Positions 20,480 to 31,405 of a stretch of 64,000 nt of DNA are shown piece by piece (position 1 is the first letter of the stretch; each line of letters begins with the position of its first letter). The position numbers and the translations under genes were made by a program. The notes under the pieces were generated by a model. The model ran no database searches, was not told the DNA's origin, and worked only from the letters and a program-made list of their open reading frames with translations. This DNA comes from Pseudoips prasinana (taxonomy: Eukaryota > Arthropoda > Insecta > Lepidoptera > Nolidae). The stretch lies in NCBI GenBank assembly GCA_951640165.1, contig OX621234.1, positions 30,136,549 through 30,200,548 of the forward strand. Direction: 5' to 3'.

Positions 20480-21830
20480 GTCCTGACTGATTGACTGACT
20501 CATCAACGCCCAGCCCAAACCCTTGGACCTAGAAAGCTGAAATTTTGCACAAATGTTTTCTTTATACTGTAGACAAGGAATAAGGAAGGATTTTTTCAAA
20601 TTCAATCCCTAAAGGGGTAAAAGGGGGGTGCAAAGTTAGTATGAAACTTTGCCGTTATCCAAGTTAAAGGCATGAAAATTGGTATTTCGGCTTCCAGTTA
20701 AAAATAAAAATTAAGTGTTTCAGGATTTTTGGAAATTGTACCCCCAAGTGCAAAAAATAGGGGATGTATGTTTGTATGAAAATTTGTCAATTTTAAGTGA
20801 AACGCACGAAGATTAGTATTTGGCCTTTTAGTTAAAAAAATAAATATGTATTTCAGGATTTTCGGCAATTCCAGCCCCAAGAACGTAAAATAGGGGGTGT
20901 AAGTTTGTATGAAAAATTGACAATTTTTAAGTGAAACGCATGAAAATTGGTATTTGGCATTTCAGTTAATAATTAAAAATTTATATTTTAGAATTTTTGA
21001 GAATTCCACCCCTAAGAGCGTAAAATTGGGGATGTAAGTTTGTATGAAAAATGTGACAATAAGTTTTAAGTTAAATGCATTAAAATTAGTATTTGGCATT
21101 TCAGTGATAAATTAAAAATATGCAATTCAGGATTTTTGGGAATAAAAGCCCTTTAGGGCGTAAAATAGGGGATGTAAGTTTGTTTGAAAAATGCGACATT
21201 ATTGAAGTTTAACCCATGAAAATTAGTATTTGGCCTTTCAGTTAAAAATAAGAAATATATATTTCAGGATTTTTGAACATTCCACCCCGAAGGGCTAAAA
21301 ATGGGGGATAAAAGTTTGTATGAAAAATGGGATATTTTTTTAAGTTAAACGCACGAAAATAAGTATTTGGCCTTTTTGTTAAAAAAATATATATTTATTT
21401 CAGGATTTTTGGACATTCCACCCCCAAGGGCGTAAAATAGGGGATGTAAGGTTATACTGACTGACTGACATATCAACGCACAGCCTAAATGGCTGGAGTT
21501 AGAGACTTGACATTTTGACAGTACCTTTTATGACGTAGGCGTCCACTGAAGAAGAGTTTTTGAAAATACTATCCCTAAGGGAGTAAAATAAGGGATGAAA
21601 GATTTTATGAAAATTTGTCATTATGATGTTAAAGACTTTGGTATATGACCTTGCAATTAAAAATTAAAAATATGTATTTCAGGATTTTTGATAATTCCAC
21701 CTCCAAGGGTGACAAATAGGGCATGTAAGTTTGTATGAAATACTGTTTATTTTTTGGAGTGTAACGCATGTAACTTGGTATTTGGTCTTTCAGTTAAAAA
21801 TAAAGCAATCCAGGGAATGATTTGTTGTTA
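20480..21830 (+). repeat. Tandem array, about ten units near 120 bp
   Basis: Each unit holds TTTCAGGATTTTTGG, CCCCTAAGGGCGTAAAATAG, GGATGTAAGTTTGTATGAAA and GAAAATTGGTATTTGGC. Units are diverged and vary in length. It starts after ACTGACTGACTCATCAACGC-type sequence that recurs at 21455, so the array may be internal repeats of a longer element. A reversed short version is at 5790-6145. Confidence 0.7.
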
Positions 21831-21949
21831 AAAAAAGGTAATCCATAACTGATTCAACACCAACAATTTACGCAGACGCAGATCAAATATTTGGGATGGG
21901 ATAAAAATTTAATTTTCCTAAAATTCTAGTTAGCGTAGTATAAATTGTT

Positions 21950-22250
21950 CGTGTCGAGATGATCGCACCCAAAAAATATCATCTTAATTTTACTGATCTA
22001 CAAGTTCACAATTTTGTAACTAGATGGCGTTAATATCGCTTCAGATCGCGGAGCTTAATGGTATATCGATTAAAATAAATAAATGCTTGAAATAAAAGGT
22101 AGTCCAAAACTGAATCAATAGATGATCACCTTAATATCACTCAAAAATTATGCACACATCTTAATTTTACCGCTTTACAAGTTTATATTTTTGTTAGTAG
22201 ATGGCGTAATTATCGTTTTAGATCGCGCTATGGTTTCGTTCACAAAATGT
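21950..22250 (+). repeat. Two diverged copies of a TAGATGGCGTTAATATCG unit
   Basis: ATCTTAATTTTACTGATCTA...TAGATGGCGTTAATATCG at 21980-22060 recurs at 22145-22225 with changes. Between 22250 and 22690 I see nothing else I can name. Confidence 0.45.
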
Positions 22251-22849
22251 GATATTAGACCTATCAATGCCGTGGTCCCAACCTAATCTAATGGGAGTTA
22301 CCTTTGTGATTAATGCATCGTTGATTTTTTGGTTGATGATATCGGGTTCTTTTTTTAAATAACAGTAGCAAAGTAGTCTTTAGTTTATTTCTTAGTTAGG
22401 TTATGTATAGGTTGGGTTATCTTAAATTTATATTGCTTATTTGTTTTAAAAGTTATATTTTTAGATTAATCTAGAAGTAAGTAGTTACATAGGTCGTCAT
22501 TCAAAATTGTCGCGGACGAAGTCGCGGGCACCAGCAGTAAGTGTATATTAATGTTTTAATATATACATTTATCCAAGATTATTCTTTAATTTTCCTCGAA
22601 ATTGTTATATCCGACATATTGTGCCAAATAGAAAGTCAATCGAATATCAATTGACCTCTATAAATCTAGTGTCTAAATACTCGAATGTTTATAATATTAA
22701 ATGTAACAGTAGGATGACTTGTGGACAGAAGTCAGATAAACGCCAGCCTATGTGTTAAGTTATTTTGTTTCTTAACACACTACAAATAAAATACAAAATG
22801 TTGTAATAGTTTTGATTCAATCATACTTTCTTGTTTAAGCGAATTCTGC

Positions 22850-22890
22850 ATCGCGCAAGTAAAGTTGTCACCTTCAAAAGCATATATAAA
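22850..22890 (+). promoter_or_regulatory. snRNA-type Pol III promoter of RNA copy B (PSE-like block plus TATA)
   Basis: ATCGCGCAAGTAAAGTTGTC at 22850 is conserved in all three copies, while the surrounding sequence is not. TATATAAA lies at 22883-22890, 10 bp after the block and 28 bp before the proposed RNA start at 22911. That spacing is what type-3 Pol III promoters use. Confidence 0.5.
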
Positions 22891-22910
22891 AGTTCATTTT
22901 AGTCTCATAC

Positions 22911-23106
22911 GGGGGTCAGTCGCCTCGAAGGAAGCCAGTGTAGCTAAGCTTGTCTAAGTTAACTAACAGACGCACTCGGTCTGATACCGAGTTAGAATAA
23001 TCAATAAGGTTAGAACCTATGGTTCCCGTAGGGCACATCGCTAAGTCTTCACACTAGCGATGTCAACCTGACTACTTCGAACGCGGCGATATCCTTGACC
23101 CCTTTT
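22911..23106 (+). ncRNA. Candidate structured Pol III RNA, copy B (likely the intact gene)
   Basis: 196 nt from GGGGGTCAGTCGCC to CCTTGACCCCTTTT. The ends form a long stem: GGGGTCA with TGACCCC, GTCGC with GCGAT (23086-23090), TCGAAG with CTTCGA (23075-23080). Hairpins: ACTCGGT (22974-22980) with ACCGAGT (22986-22992), and ACATCGCTA (from 23035) with TAGCGATGT (to 23063). The hairpin bases differ from copies A and C, yet pairing is kept. Conserved single-stranded parts include GGTTCCCGTAGGGC and GTCAACCTGA. It lies in the large intron, antisense to the host gene. Confidence 0.55.
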
Positions 23107-23654
23107 GTTATAAATTTGTCCACTGGACTTTTCTAAGTAGTTCCCCTGACTGTTTTGCTTACTTATGTATGAGGATACATTTGGAATAGCAATTGTTTAT
23201 TACTTGACATTGAGTTAAAAAAGTATTAGTTATAATATAAGTATAATTGAAGTGTTTTTTGGTGTCTTCCGTACCCAAATACCCAAGCTATCCGAATTAG
23301 ATTTTGTCCTGTTTGTACAATATTTCGTCTCAGGAGTGAAGGACAAAAACCCAAAATCTTGTTAATTTACCCCTAAGGACATTTATTTTGGCTAGAGGTG
23401 TGGTGTTATAAATATCATTGAGTGGAACTCAATCACATCTCTTAGGGCTTGAGTCAATTCCGTAGGTTGATGTGAAGGCGCTAAAAGTCGAAACAGGTGC
23501 TTATTTTATATTGAGTCTAGCCGCCTAATAAAATGAATACTTCCATAGTTTTTTAGCGACAGCACATTTTGATTTTCTAAGGTCGGTATTACTTAACTCA
23601 CAAGTTAATAAATAGTTATTCGCAGATTATTTTAGAATTTGTCTGATAAGAGAT

Positions 23655-23960
23655 TATTTATCTAAATGTATGTGGTGTCTTTGAAGTAACTATATTAAAA
23701 GGTGGTAGCATTAAAGCGCGACCGTTGTTTATAAACACAAGGTCCGCCATAATAATAATATTTAATTCGTACCTTTGTGTAGACAGACCATTCAGACAAT
23801 ATGTAGTAAAAATATAGCTTAAATTTTCAATGACATAATTAAACCTACACATGATCTCCTTGACAATAACTCAATATCAAAACTATTATATAATAAATCT
23901 CATTGTAATTTTTTTCATACAATCCGTGTAGATACCTATATATCTATATGTACCTAGAAA
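23655..23960 (+). repeat. Family X repeat, left part, interrupted by hAT at 23961
   Basis: Same sequence as 7845-8060. It is cut after TACCTAGAAA by the hAT element; its remainder continues after 27716 and again after 30390 (ATTATATTACTACAAACATG). Confidence 0.65.
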
Positions 23961-24429
23961 CAGTAGCGGCGTTAGGGTAGGGCGCGGTTGGGCGACCGCC
24001 CAGGGCGCTGGGCACAAAAGGGCGCCGCAGGCGCCCCTTTGTTTAAGGTGTTTATATATTTATACCTAACATCAATAAATTTAGAAAAATTGTGCCAATA
24101 ATATTGATGCTATTCAGAATGACTCCAATGGTGATGTGCAACAAATATAAATTCTAGATGACATTAGCACTGTTGTTTCGGATATATCTCACACTTACTC
24201 GGAATAGCAAAAAAATTGATCATTATAATATCTAATGGTCTGTATGTTTGTATCCCAGTACAAACTTACATTGAAAATTATCCGAAGAATGACACAGGGC
24301 GATATTTCTCTAATTCTCATTTCACAAAAAATCTTGCAAGTGACGAAACAATTTAACGTCGTTGGTTAATATACTCCGTTTCGAGGGATCGAGTTTTTTG
24401 TTTTTGGTGCCGGCTATTTGATAGTGTAA

Positions 24430-24903
24430 ATGTTAAGAATTCATGAGAATAGCACTTCTTATAAGAAGTTTTACCTTTCATGGATTGATACAGAATTACG
24501 ATTAAAAACAGGAAAAACAATAGATGGACAAGAGCAAAAACTGATTACAATTTGTTTTATCTATAAATATTTTTAAAACAAAATGGCGTTTAGGTACTTC
24601 CGATAAACTATATACCTACGCCAAATAACGGAAAATTTCTGGTCTTGGTACAGCTATTATAGCTGACTGTGCTCCTGACATAAGTCATGTAGAACAACTT
24701 TCACTGACACTACGATTTGTTGATTTATCATCAGATGACAATAAAATGTCAGTAAAAGAACATTTTATAGAATTTATACCTGTGAATGAGTCGACTGGTG
24801 AAAGACTGACTGAAGTTATTATTTCAGTCTTAAATAAATACGGACTAGATTTGAACGACTGTAGGGGTCAGGGTTATGATAACGGGGTGGACATGAAATG
24901 AAA
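24430..24903 (+). pseudogene. hAT transposase remnant, N-terminal and middle part (ZMYM1/DUF4371-like)
   Basis: Reading forward with frame changes gives ADCAPDISHVEQLSLTLRFV and VNESTGERLTEVIISVLNKY followed by DLNDCRGQGYDNGVDMK. This matches the catalytic-core region of ZMYM1-like hAT transposases, where C-RGQGYDNG carries a conserved Asp. Frameshifts and stops (TGA just after DMK) make it non-functional. Confidence 0.72.
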
Positions 24904-25124
24904 AATATTGGTCTTCAAAGGAGAATTATAGACTATAATTCCTTAGCTGTTTATGTAGGTACCATGTGGCTGACATAGTACAATCTTGCACTATGTGATG
25001 CAGCTAAGTAGAGGTTCTTCTCATTATTTTCAGCTTCAGTTCATCGATGGAATATTCAAAGCGATCATTTGGGATTAAATACTATAAAAAAAGCTCAGTG
25101 ACTCACATAGGGAAGCAAGACTAA

Positions 25125-25998
25125 GGCCTGGTGCCCACTATCGGTCGGCATCGGTGCGGCCCGGTAGAGTACGGGCCCCTTACGGCGGCTTCGGATGCCT
25201 GAGAGCTGCCTCGGCAGTCGTAAGCACGCTTAAGGACGCCGTAGCTGATTTAAGGCAGCCACAGAACAGTTCGGGCGGCAGAAACATCGCAGAGCAGTCG
25301 CAACGTTACGTGAAAACAGTTGTGCGTGTATATTTATAACGGTGGGTTGGGATTCAGTTCTCATTGTTCATCTTGCTGAAGAATTAGAGAAACTCGGATC
25401 CTTAAGGCAAAGAAGAATATTTTGGGTGCTTTTGCCTGCCAAGGCAGGCCGAAGTCGCCCGACGCAGCTCTCAGGCGCCAGAAGCCGTCCAACGCAGCTC
25501 TCAGGCACCCGAAGCCTCCGTAAAATGTTCGAGCTGTACCCAGCCGCACCGATGCCCACCGATAGTGAGCGCCTACTATCGGTGGGCATCTGGTGGGTGA
25601 GCGCCTGAGAGCTGCGTCGGGCGACTGCGGCCTGCCTTAGCAGGCAGCCGTAAGCACCCAAAATCTTCTTCTTTGCCTTAAGGATCCAAGTTTCTCTTCT
25701 TGTTCAGCAGGATGAATAATGAGAACTAAGCCCCAATCCACCGTTATAAATACACACGCACAACTATGTTCACGTAACGTTACAACTGCTCTGCGATGTT
25801 TCTGCCGCCCGAACTATTCTGTGGCTACCCAAAATCAGCTACGGCGTCCTTAGGCGTGATTACGACTGCCGAGGCAGCTCTCAGGCGCCCGAAACCGCCG
25901 TAAGGCGCCCGCAGCCGCCATAAGGCACCCGAAGCCGTGGTAAGGCCCCCGAGCTCTACCTAGCCGCACCGATGCCGACGGATAGTGGGCGCTGGGCC
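25125..25998. mobile_element. Foldback element, 874 bp, GC-rich, Harbinger-like ends
   Basis: Two arms of about 430 bp are inverted copies (left GGCCTGGTGCCCACTATCGG, right complement GGCCCAGCGCCCACTATCCG), meeting near 25555. TAA lies on both sides (25122-25124, 25999-26001), the 3-bp target duplication of PIF/Harbinger. GC content is far above the surroundings. Short CCGAAGCCGCCGTAAGGC-like units repeat in the right arm. The open frames inside are symmetric with the palindrome and not genes. Confidence 0.78.
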
Positions 25999-26324
25999 TA
26001 AGTAGTGTTAAAGCAGTACGTTATTAAATTAGTGCCATCCATGACCCATTAATTATTTTGGCAATTGAAACTTAGAAATCTGATGTTCAAATCTCTCATG
26101 AGGCTACTACTCTTGCCGAACAATTAAAAGATTTCAGCTTCATTGGTTGTTTGGTATGACATACTTTTTCAAATTAATATCGTTAGTAAATCTCCTCAAT
26201 CAACGGACATGGAATGAATACACAGAAATATTGAAAAAGTGCTCCGATTTCTAGGAAGGACAGAGAAATACTGGCTTCAAACGCGTCATTTTAACACCGA
26301 AAGAATTGGCTCAGGAACTAGAAA

Positions 26325-26546
26325 TTGAACCTGTGTTTAAATACTAAGATAGCATTGCGAATATTATTGACTATTGTTGTAACAGTTGCTAGTGGGGAGA
26401 GGAGCTTTTCTAAGCTTAAGTTGATAAAGACCTATCTACGCTCAACAATATCCCAATCTAGGTTAACAAATTTAGGCAGTTTGTCAATGGAAAACGAAAT
26501 TGCAGAAAACATTGACGATAAAAAGGCAAGAAAAGTAAAATTTTAG
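26325..26546 (+). pseudogene. hAT transposase C-terminal dimerisation domain
   Basis: 73 codons with ASGERSFSKLKLIKTYLRST and SRLTNLGSLSMENEIAENID, ending KKARKVKF. ASGERSFS-LKLIK-YLRS is the hallmark of the hAT C-terminal dimerisation region in ZMYM1-like proteins. It is the last part of the gene broken by the foldback insertion upstream. Confidence 0.85.
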
Positions 26547-26862
26547 CCCACCAAAAACATAAAAGTAAAAAAGGAGAACCAAGTTCAATACAAAAAATAT
26601 GCTAAATGAGTGCCAAGTTCTATGGAACAAAACAAATATGTATTTATAGAAAAAAAAAATAACATTATGAACAAGTATTAAACTCTTTTTCTTTGCTTTA
26701 TTGGATACTATACAATTGCAGTTATTTAAAAAAAATATGAGATTTTAGTTTTTTGTACCTGACCCCGTATTTCGGGGATGTGTGTATCAAGCTGCAATTT
26801 GAATTGAATACTCAAGTCTATGGTCCCATGAAGTTGTGAACAAATCACACTGCTAAGTTTAC

Positions 26863-27395
26863 GTGAAAAAAAGATACGGCCATTTATTCAGCGCATTCTA
26901 TCAAATTTGGACACTATCAAGGGTATCAAAACCTATTAACATCAACGTTCCCGTACGATCAACGCGTCATTACGTACCCCTACCGCTTTTACCGCTGGTT
27001 TCAACTAATTACCGCCAGAATACCTTTCTGTGGCGAGCAAGCACGACAGTAAATGATGTTTTCAAACAATATAATGTAGATATTTTTAATGGGAGTATAG
27101 CGTCAGTAAGAAGGCTGATGAGCGCTGAGTTTTTCAATAATTATCTAAATGTTTAACTTCCATCGTACGCTTTATAATTCTCCCTTTTGTAAATTAGATT
27201 TTATAAGTTAGGTACTTATTTTTTTACTTTTTTTGGTTAAGTGTATTTATGTACTAACTGGTAATATTTTTCTTGTCCATATTTTTAACTAGATGTTTAA
27301 AAGTAAAGACCTGTAATTGGCTATGTGTTGCTTACTACATCTATTTATTTTGTATTTGTTGCTGTTGGTTTTTCAAATAAATAAATATAGGGTAC
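26863..27395 (+). mobile_element. Non-LTR retrotransposon 3' end, 5'-truncated
   Basis: The last 97 codons of a reverse-transcriptase-type ORF (RSTRHYVPLPLL, LWRASTTVNDVFKQYNVDIF) stop at 27154-27156, followed by about 240 bp of 3' UTR ending TGTTGGTTTTTCAAATAAAT with an AAATAAATA tail. The same tail occurs at 39340-39390. Clade is uncertain (CR1/Jockey-like). Confidence 0.6.
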
Positions 27396-27751
27396 TTACC
27401 GTTGAACTATGAAATTTGGCAAGAAACATCTTATAGATCACGAGTATAGGAATCAAACTGAACACGAAATCATTAAAAGTATAGGGGGTTTATGTATGAA
27501 TATTTGCATACCTCGATGATATAATCGTATTCGCCTGCCTATAACTTATGTACATCAAAATGTTTTTTTTTTGTTTGCTGGTACGGAACGCTTCGAGTGC
27601 GAATCTATTCGTGCTTGGCCAGTTTTTCGAATGTTAGAAGGCGCGAGTAAAATAAGGGGGCGGGGGGCGCTGTATGAATCTCGCCCAGGGCGCTGGTAGT
27701 GCTAAAACCGGCACTGCCTAGAAATAATAATAAATAAATAAATAAATTATA

Positions 27752-30392
27752 CATTCGAGCCTTTTCAGGAAGAACATCGTAAGCGCCAAAAATCTCAAAA
27801 AAGTGTTTTTACTGTTACCGTCAGATCAGTTGATTTTACACCTTAAAGTGTTAAAACCTTAAATAAAAGTTGAATATTAACAATGTTATTAACGTAAGAA
27901 GTTTTTATCGTAAGTTACAACCCATTTAGTTTTTCAACGTAACAACCATCAACTGATAAATCATAAGTACAGTACCTGTCGTTTACGATAAAATATCAGG
28001 TTATTGAGTTTGCTGTGCGCATCATACTTGATGCTTACGATACTAATTTGCATAACACAAATAAAATACTTGTCGCTTGCGGTAAAAATAAAATGTGCTT
28101 TGCGTTTAGTTTTTCGTAAGCTGTAGCACATTAATGCTCAAATAAATGCCCGAACATTAGGTTATTATTATAGAAAAGCTGCTATGACATTAAGTCAGTA
28201 AAATATAAATAATGGAAACTATGTTTCTCATGTTTTAAATTAATAATAATACTTTATTATTAATTTAAAACAAACTTTATTCTTTTATAATTTTGTCTAT
28301 GTCTATCCTTGGCTATGCCTATTATTATATTTTTTTTTCTTCTTGACAAGGATTTGATCTTTTTCGCGCTTCAACTATATTTTGTATAATATTGTAATTA
28401 AGGAAATGGTTGAACTTAGACCACCTAATGCATTAGTGACTTACTCTGATTCTACACATTGCTCGTCTACCGACCAGAACTCTGAAGATGGATAGGATTA
28501 TAGTGAATATGACTCTGATTAATCTTGGCATTTTGCTATCCGAAGAAAGAGGAAAGATCAGTATTTTCAAGTATGGATAACTACCGATAAAACTTAAAGA
28601 AAAATCTGAGAGGTGGTCTGGGAAAGGAAGACGAGTTAAGCCAAATCCCTGCTTAGGTAAAAATACGGAAATGACTGCGCTAATAAGTTTACTGAAATTG
28701 AACGTAATTGCGTTCATGAACTTTATTAGTTGACTTGGTTCTTTACAAAGACAAAGAGATTTCATTTTGTCTTTTATCAAGGAATGTGAAAGATCGTGGT
28801 CGTAAAAGAGCAGAAAGTGATCGTCGAAAAATAACTTACAATTATTATTTACCAAAGGACGCTGAATCTGTAAGTTTGCCAACAGTTTCTTTTAAAAACC
28901 CTTGATATTTCGCAAATGACACTGCGTTACACTAAATCGCATAAAATTGCAAGATTTATGTCAATATATCTGACCAACGTGGCAAGGGCACACCTCTTTA
29001 TAAATACAGCCAAACTCAAACTCTAAACGTCAATAATTTTATAAAAAATTGCCTACCGTTCAATCACATTATTGCAGAAACAAAACTAACAAATAATACT
29101 TACCAACCGAATTTAGGGATGTGGCCTATTTGTATAGAAACTTTTATTTGAAAGACGATGCCACAAAAGAGTTAGGTGCAGTGAGTTATCAAAAGTTTCG
29201 AAAAATATTTAAGACTGAATTTAATTTAGGGTTTCGCTTACCAAAGAAAGATAAATGCGTAGAATGTGAGAGAGTCAAGAATTTAAATGAAGAAGAAAAG
29301 GCCAGAAGGATGGAATCAGATGCTTATAAGAAACACAGAGATGACAAAGAAAGATCATTAAAACTATTTCTAGAGGATCAAAAAAAGAGCTAAGATTTTT
29401 ATGTGCAAGCTTCGATCTAGAAAAGGTCTTGACAACACCTCATGGCCAAAGTGCGATTATTATTATTAGATTATTATTAGAAAAGAACCATCTGAATGGC
29501 AAACTTTGATTGGAAACGCTCGAGCTAATCACAAAAAGTATGAGACAATTCTTTAAAAAAATTACCAAGTTAAAGACTGGAAAACGTATGCAGCAGCCTT
29601 CTTACTAAACAAAATTAAAATACAAACAAGTAAGCTGCGTAACGCCAGATTTGAAAAAGGTGACAAGTTCTATCTTAAATACGACTATGAGGGGCCAGAA
29701 GAAGTCGTAGATGTGTCTCTTATATTGAGTTCTTAGCATGATCAACAAGCTATTCGTGAACCCAAAACTGCTTATACTGAAAAAATCCCCATTTCGAAAG
29801 CGAAATACGAAGATTTAAAGAAAATGTGCGAAAAAGGTGTCATACCTGAGGTATATGCGAAAGAATACCTGGATTTGCCTTACGATAGGAACACAAGACA
29901 TGTACTGCTGATGAAGACAATGAGTAATTTAAGTCTCTTTTTGTATTCTATTTTATTAAGTAAAGGTAATTCATTTAGTTTATTGGTTTATTTTCTTACA
30001 ACTTTAAGGTCTCTTAAATCAAAACAATATTTTTTTAATTATTGTCATTTTATCTGTCTGTTTATTATGATACTCTCATAAATAGCTAAAAAAACTCCCG
30101 CAAAAATGTTTCTTTTTACTATCTAATTAGATTTAAATATCATCGTAATCGACAAACTCATAACAGCCATCACTAATTGTGGTCATCAGTTTCAACGTAA
30201 GCGACAGATGTACGTGATTTTGGAGCACTGAATCAAAACTTCTAATTTAAATTAATAAGTAGTCGCACAAATAACACTTAGCGAAAATTTCGAAAAAATG
30301 CTATAAATATTTTAGGAGTTAATAAAAAAAATCTTTCTCCTGTAAAATATGCAAAATGGCGGTTACGATGTTCTTCCTGAAAAGGCTCGAAT
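27752..30392 (+). mobile_element. DNA transposon with inverted ends, decayed DDE-type transposase, about 2.64 kb
   Basis: Left end ATTCGAGCCTTTTCAGGAAG, right end the reverse complement (CTTCCTGAAAAGGCTCGAAT), extending to AGAACATCGTAA. TATA flanks both sides (27748-27751, 30393-30396), so a 3-5 bp duplication is likely but its exact length is ambiguous. It was inserted into a family X repeat, 35 bp from the hAT element. Superfamily not assigned. Confidence 0.78.
28740..29930 (+). pseudogene. Decayed transposase inside the 27752-30392 element
   Basis: Forward frames with several shifts. 29121-29393 is the longest open piece: YLYRNFYLKDDATKELGAV, then FRKIFKTEFNLGFRLPKKDK and the Cys pair CVECERVK, then a charged coil ending KLFLEDQKKS. 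Earlier pieces near 28900 (LDISQMTLRYTKSHKIA-like after a frame change) and a C-terminal piece at 29640-29920 (EKIPISKAKYEDLKKMCE, PEVYAKEYLDLP) fit a widespread insect transposase family with an F-KKD-C--C motif. I do not know its accepted name. Confidence 0.62.
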
Positions 30393-30475
30393 TATATTAC
30401 TACAAACATGTTCTGACTAACTTACAAGCGCTTTTTTAAAGTCTACGAGAATGAAAACTTTTTTTATACAACTAA
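30393..30475 (+). repeat. Family X repeat, right part
   Basis: TTATATTACTACAAACATGT and AAGCGCTTTTTTAAAGTCTA continue the repeat interrupted at 23960 by the hAT element and at 27751 by the DDE element. Confidence 0.65.
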
Positions 30476-30798
30476 TCTTTACATATAATAAAATCGTAGT
30501 AAAGTCAAAACTGTACATTGAATATTTTTTTAAAGGGATACTTGGGGCGTGATCTACAATCGACATCGAAGCCAAAAATATAGTTTTTAGAATTTTTGTC
30601 TGTTTATCTGTTTGTCTGTATGTATGTCCGGGCTAAACTCAAAAAGTACTGCATGAATTTACTTCAAATTTTGCATGAACATTACTAAGAGGTCGGGTCA
30701 ACATATAGGCTACATATTATCACGCTATCACCTACGGGGGAGTAGCTGTGATAATTTTATTCTAGTTTAACGCGGGTAAAACCGCGGGGCACAGCTAG
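30476..30798 (+). mobile_element. Helitron-like element, 323 bp
   Basis: Starts TCTTTACATATAATAAAATC and ends CGGGTAAAACCGCGGGGCAC then AGCTAG, with a CGCGG...CCGCG hairpin before CTAG. Lies between A and T. Near-identical relative at 44766-45079. Confidence 0.72.
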
Positions 30799-30802
30799 TA
30801 AT

Positions 30803-31051
30803 AATATATAGGGACAATGTCACACAGATCACCCTAGCCCCAAACTAAGCAAAGCTTTTGCTACGGGTACCAGGCGACGATATACATACTTATATAGATA
30901 AGTAGATACATACTTAAATACATAGATAACATCCAAGGCTCAGAAACAAATATTCGTGCTCATCACACAAATATTTGCACTTACCGGGATTCGAACCCAG
31001 GACCGCCATCTTCATAGGCAGGAGCACTACCAACTAGGCTACGGTGACCGT
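30803..31051 (-). mobile_element. tRNA-headed SINE, family S3
   Basis: Minus strand: GGTCACCGTAGCCTAGTTGG (A box), B box GGTTCGAATCCCGGTAA, body TTTGTGTGATGAGCACGAAT, 3' tail with GGTGATCTGTGTGACATTGT. Same as 45662-45922. Confidence 0.75.
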
Positions 31052-31289
31052 AAAATGTGAGGTTCCCTAGTGTATGGTTAGCTACTACGTCGTGAATAGT
31101 ACAGTAGTAGTAGTGTTGGTCGTACCTAAACACACATTTTGACATTTACAAAATCGTGGATGGTTGACGTGACATGTTATGAGATAAATTAGAATCTTTG
31201 GTATCCTCATCAAGGAAATTGAATCAGCGCTGCAGTGTAATCAGTCCTTGAAACTTTGTTTTGATCTTTGGTTGTCAAACCTGTAGAAA

Positions 31290-31405
31290 AAGAAGCCGGC
31301 TAAGTGCGAGTCAGACTCGCGCACGAAGGGTTCCGTACTAGTATCTATAAAAACGAGCAAAAAATTCACGTGTGTTGTATGGGAGCCCCCTTAATTATTT
31401 AATAT
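31290..31405 (+). repeat. R1 5' fragment
   Basis: GCCGGCTAAGTGCGAGTCAG to GTTGTATGGGAGCCCCCTTA. The rest (31405-31900) has a family-X-like scrap at 31415-31455, a (TA)n run at 31490 and no gene. Confidence 0.55.

Larger units (their letters stand above)
23961..27716 (+). mobile_element. hAT-type DNA transposon, 3756 bp, decayed, with nested insertions
   Basis: Ends CAGTAGCGG... and ...CCGGCACTG, flanked by the perfect 8-bp duplication CCTAGAAA (23953-23960 and 27717-27724), the hAT hallmark. Subterminal GCCCAGGGCGCTGG occurs at both ends in inverted form. The transposase is broken: an N-terminal/middle part at 24640-24900 (peptide HFIEFIPVNESTGERLTEVI) and the C-terminal dimerisation domain at 26325-26546. 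A foldback element (25125-25998) and a LINE 3' end (about 26863-27395) are inserted within it. Confidence 0.88.

Noticed and set aside
22911..23106. Telomerase RNA as identity of the structured RNA
   Set aside because: An insect TTAGG telomere needs a template such as CTAACCTAA in the RNA. I see none in any copy.
25154..25661. Several GC-rich frames of 61-97 codons
   Set aside because: They mirror each other across the palindrome and repeat the same residues in both directions, an effect of the foldback element.
28433..28882. 149-codon frame on the minus strand
   Set aside because: Antisense to the decayed transposase of the 27752-30392 element, with no similarity to anything I know and no splice signals.
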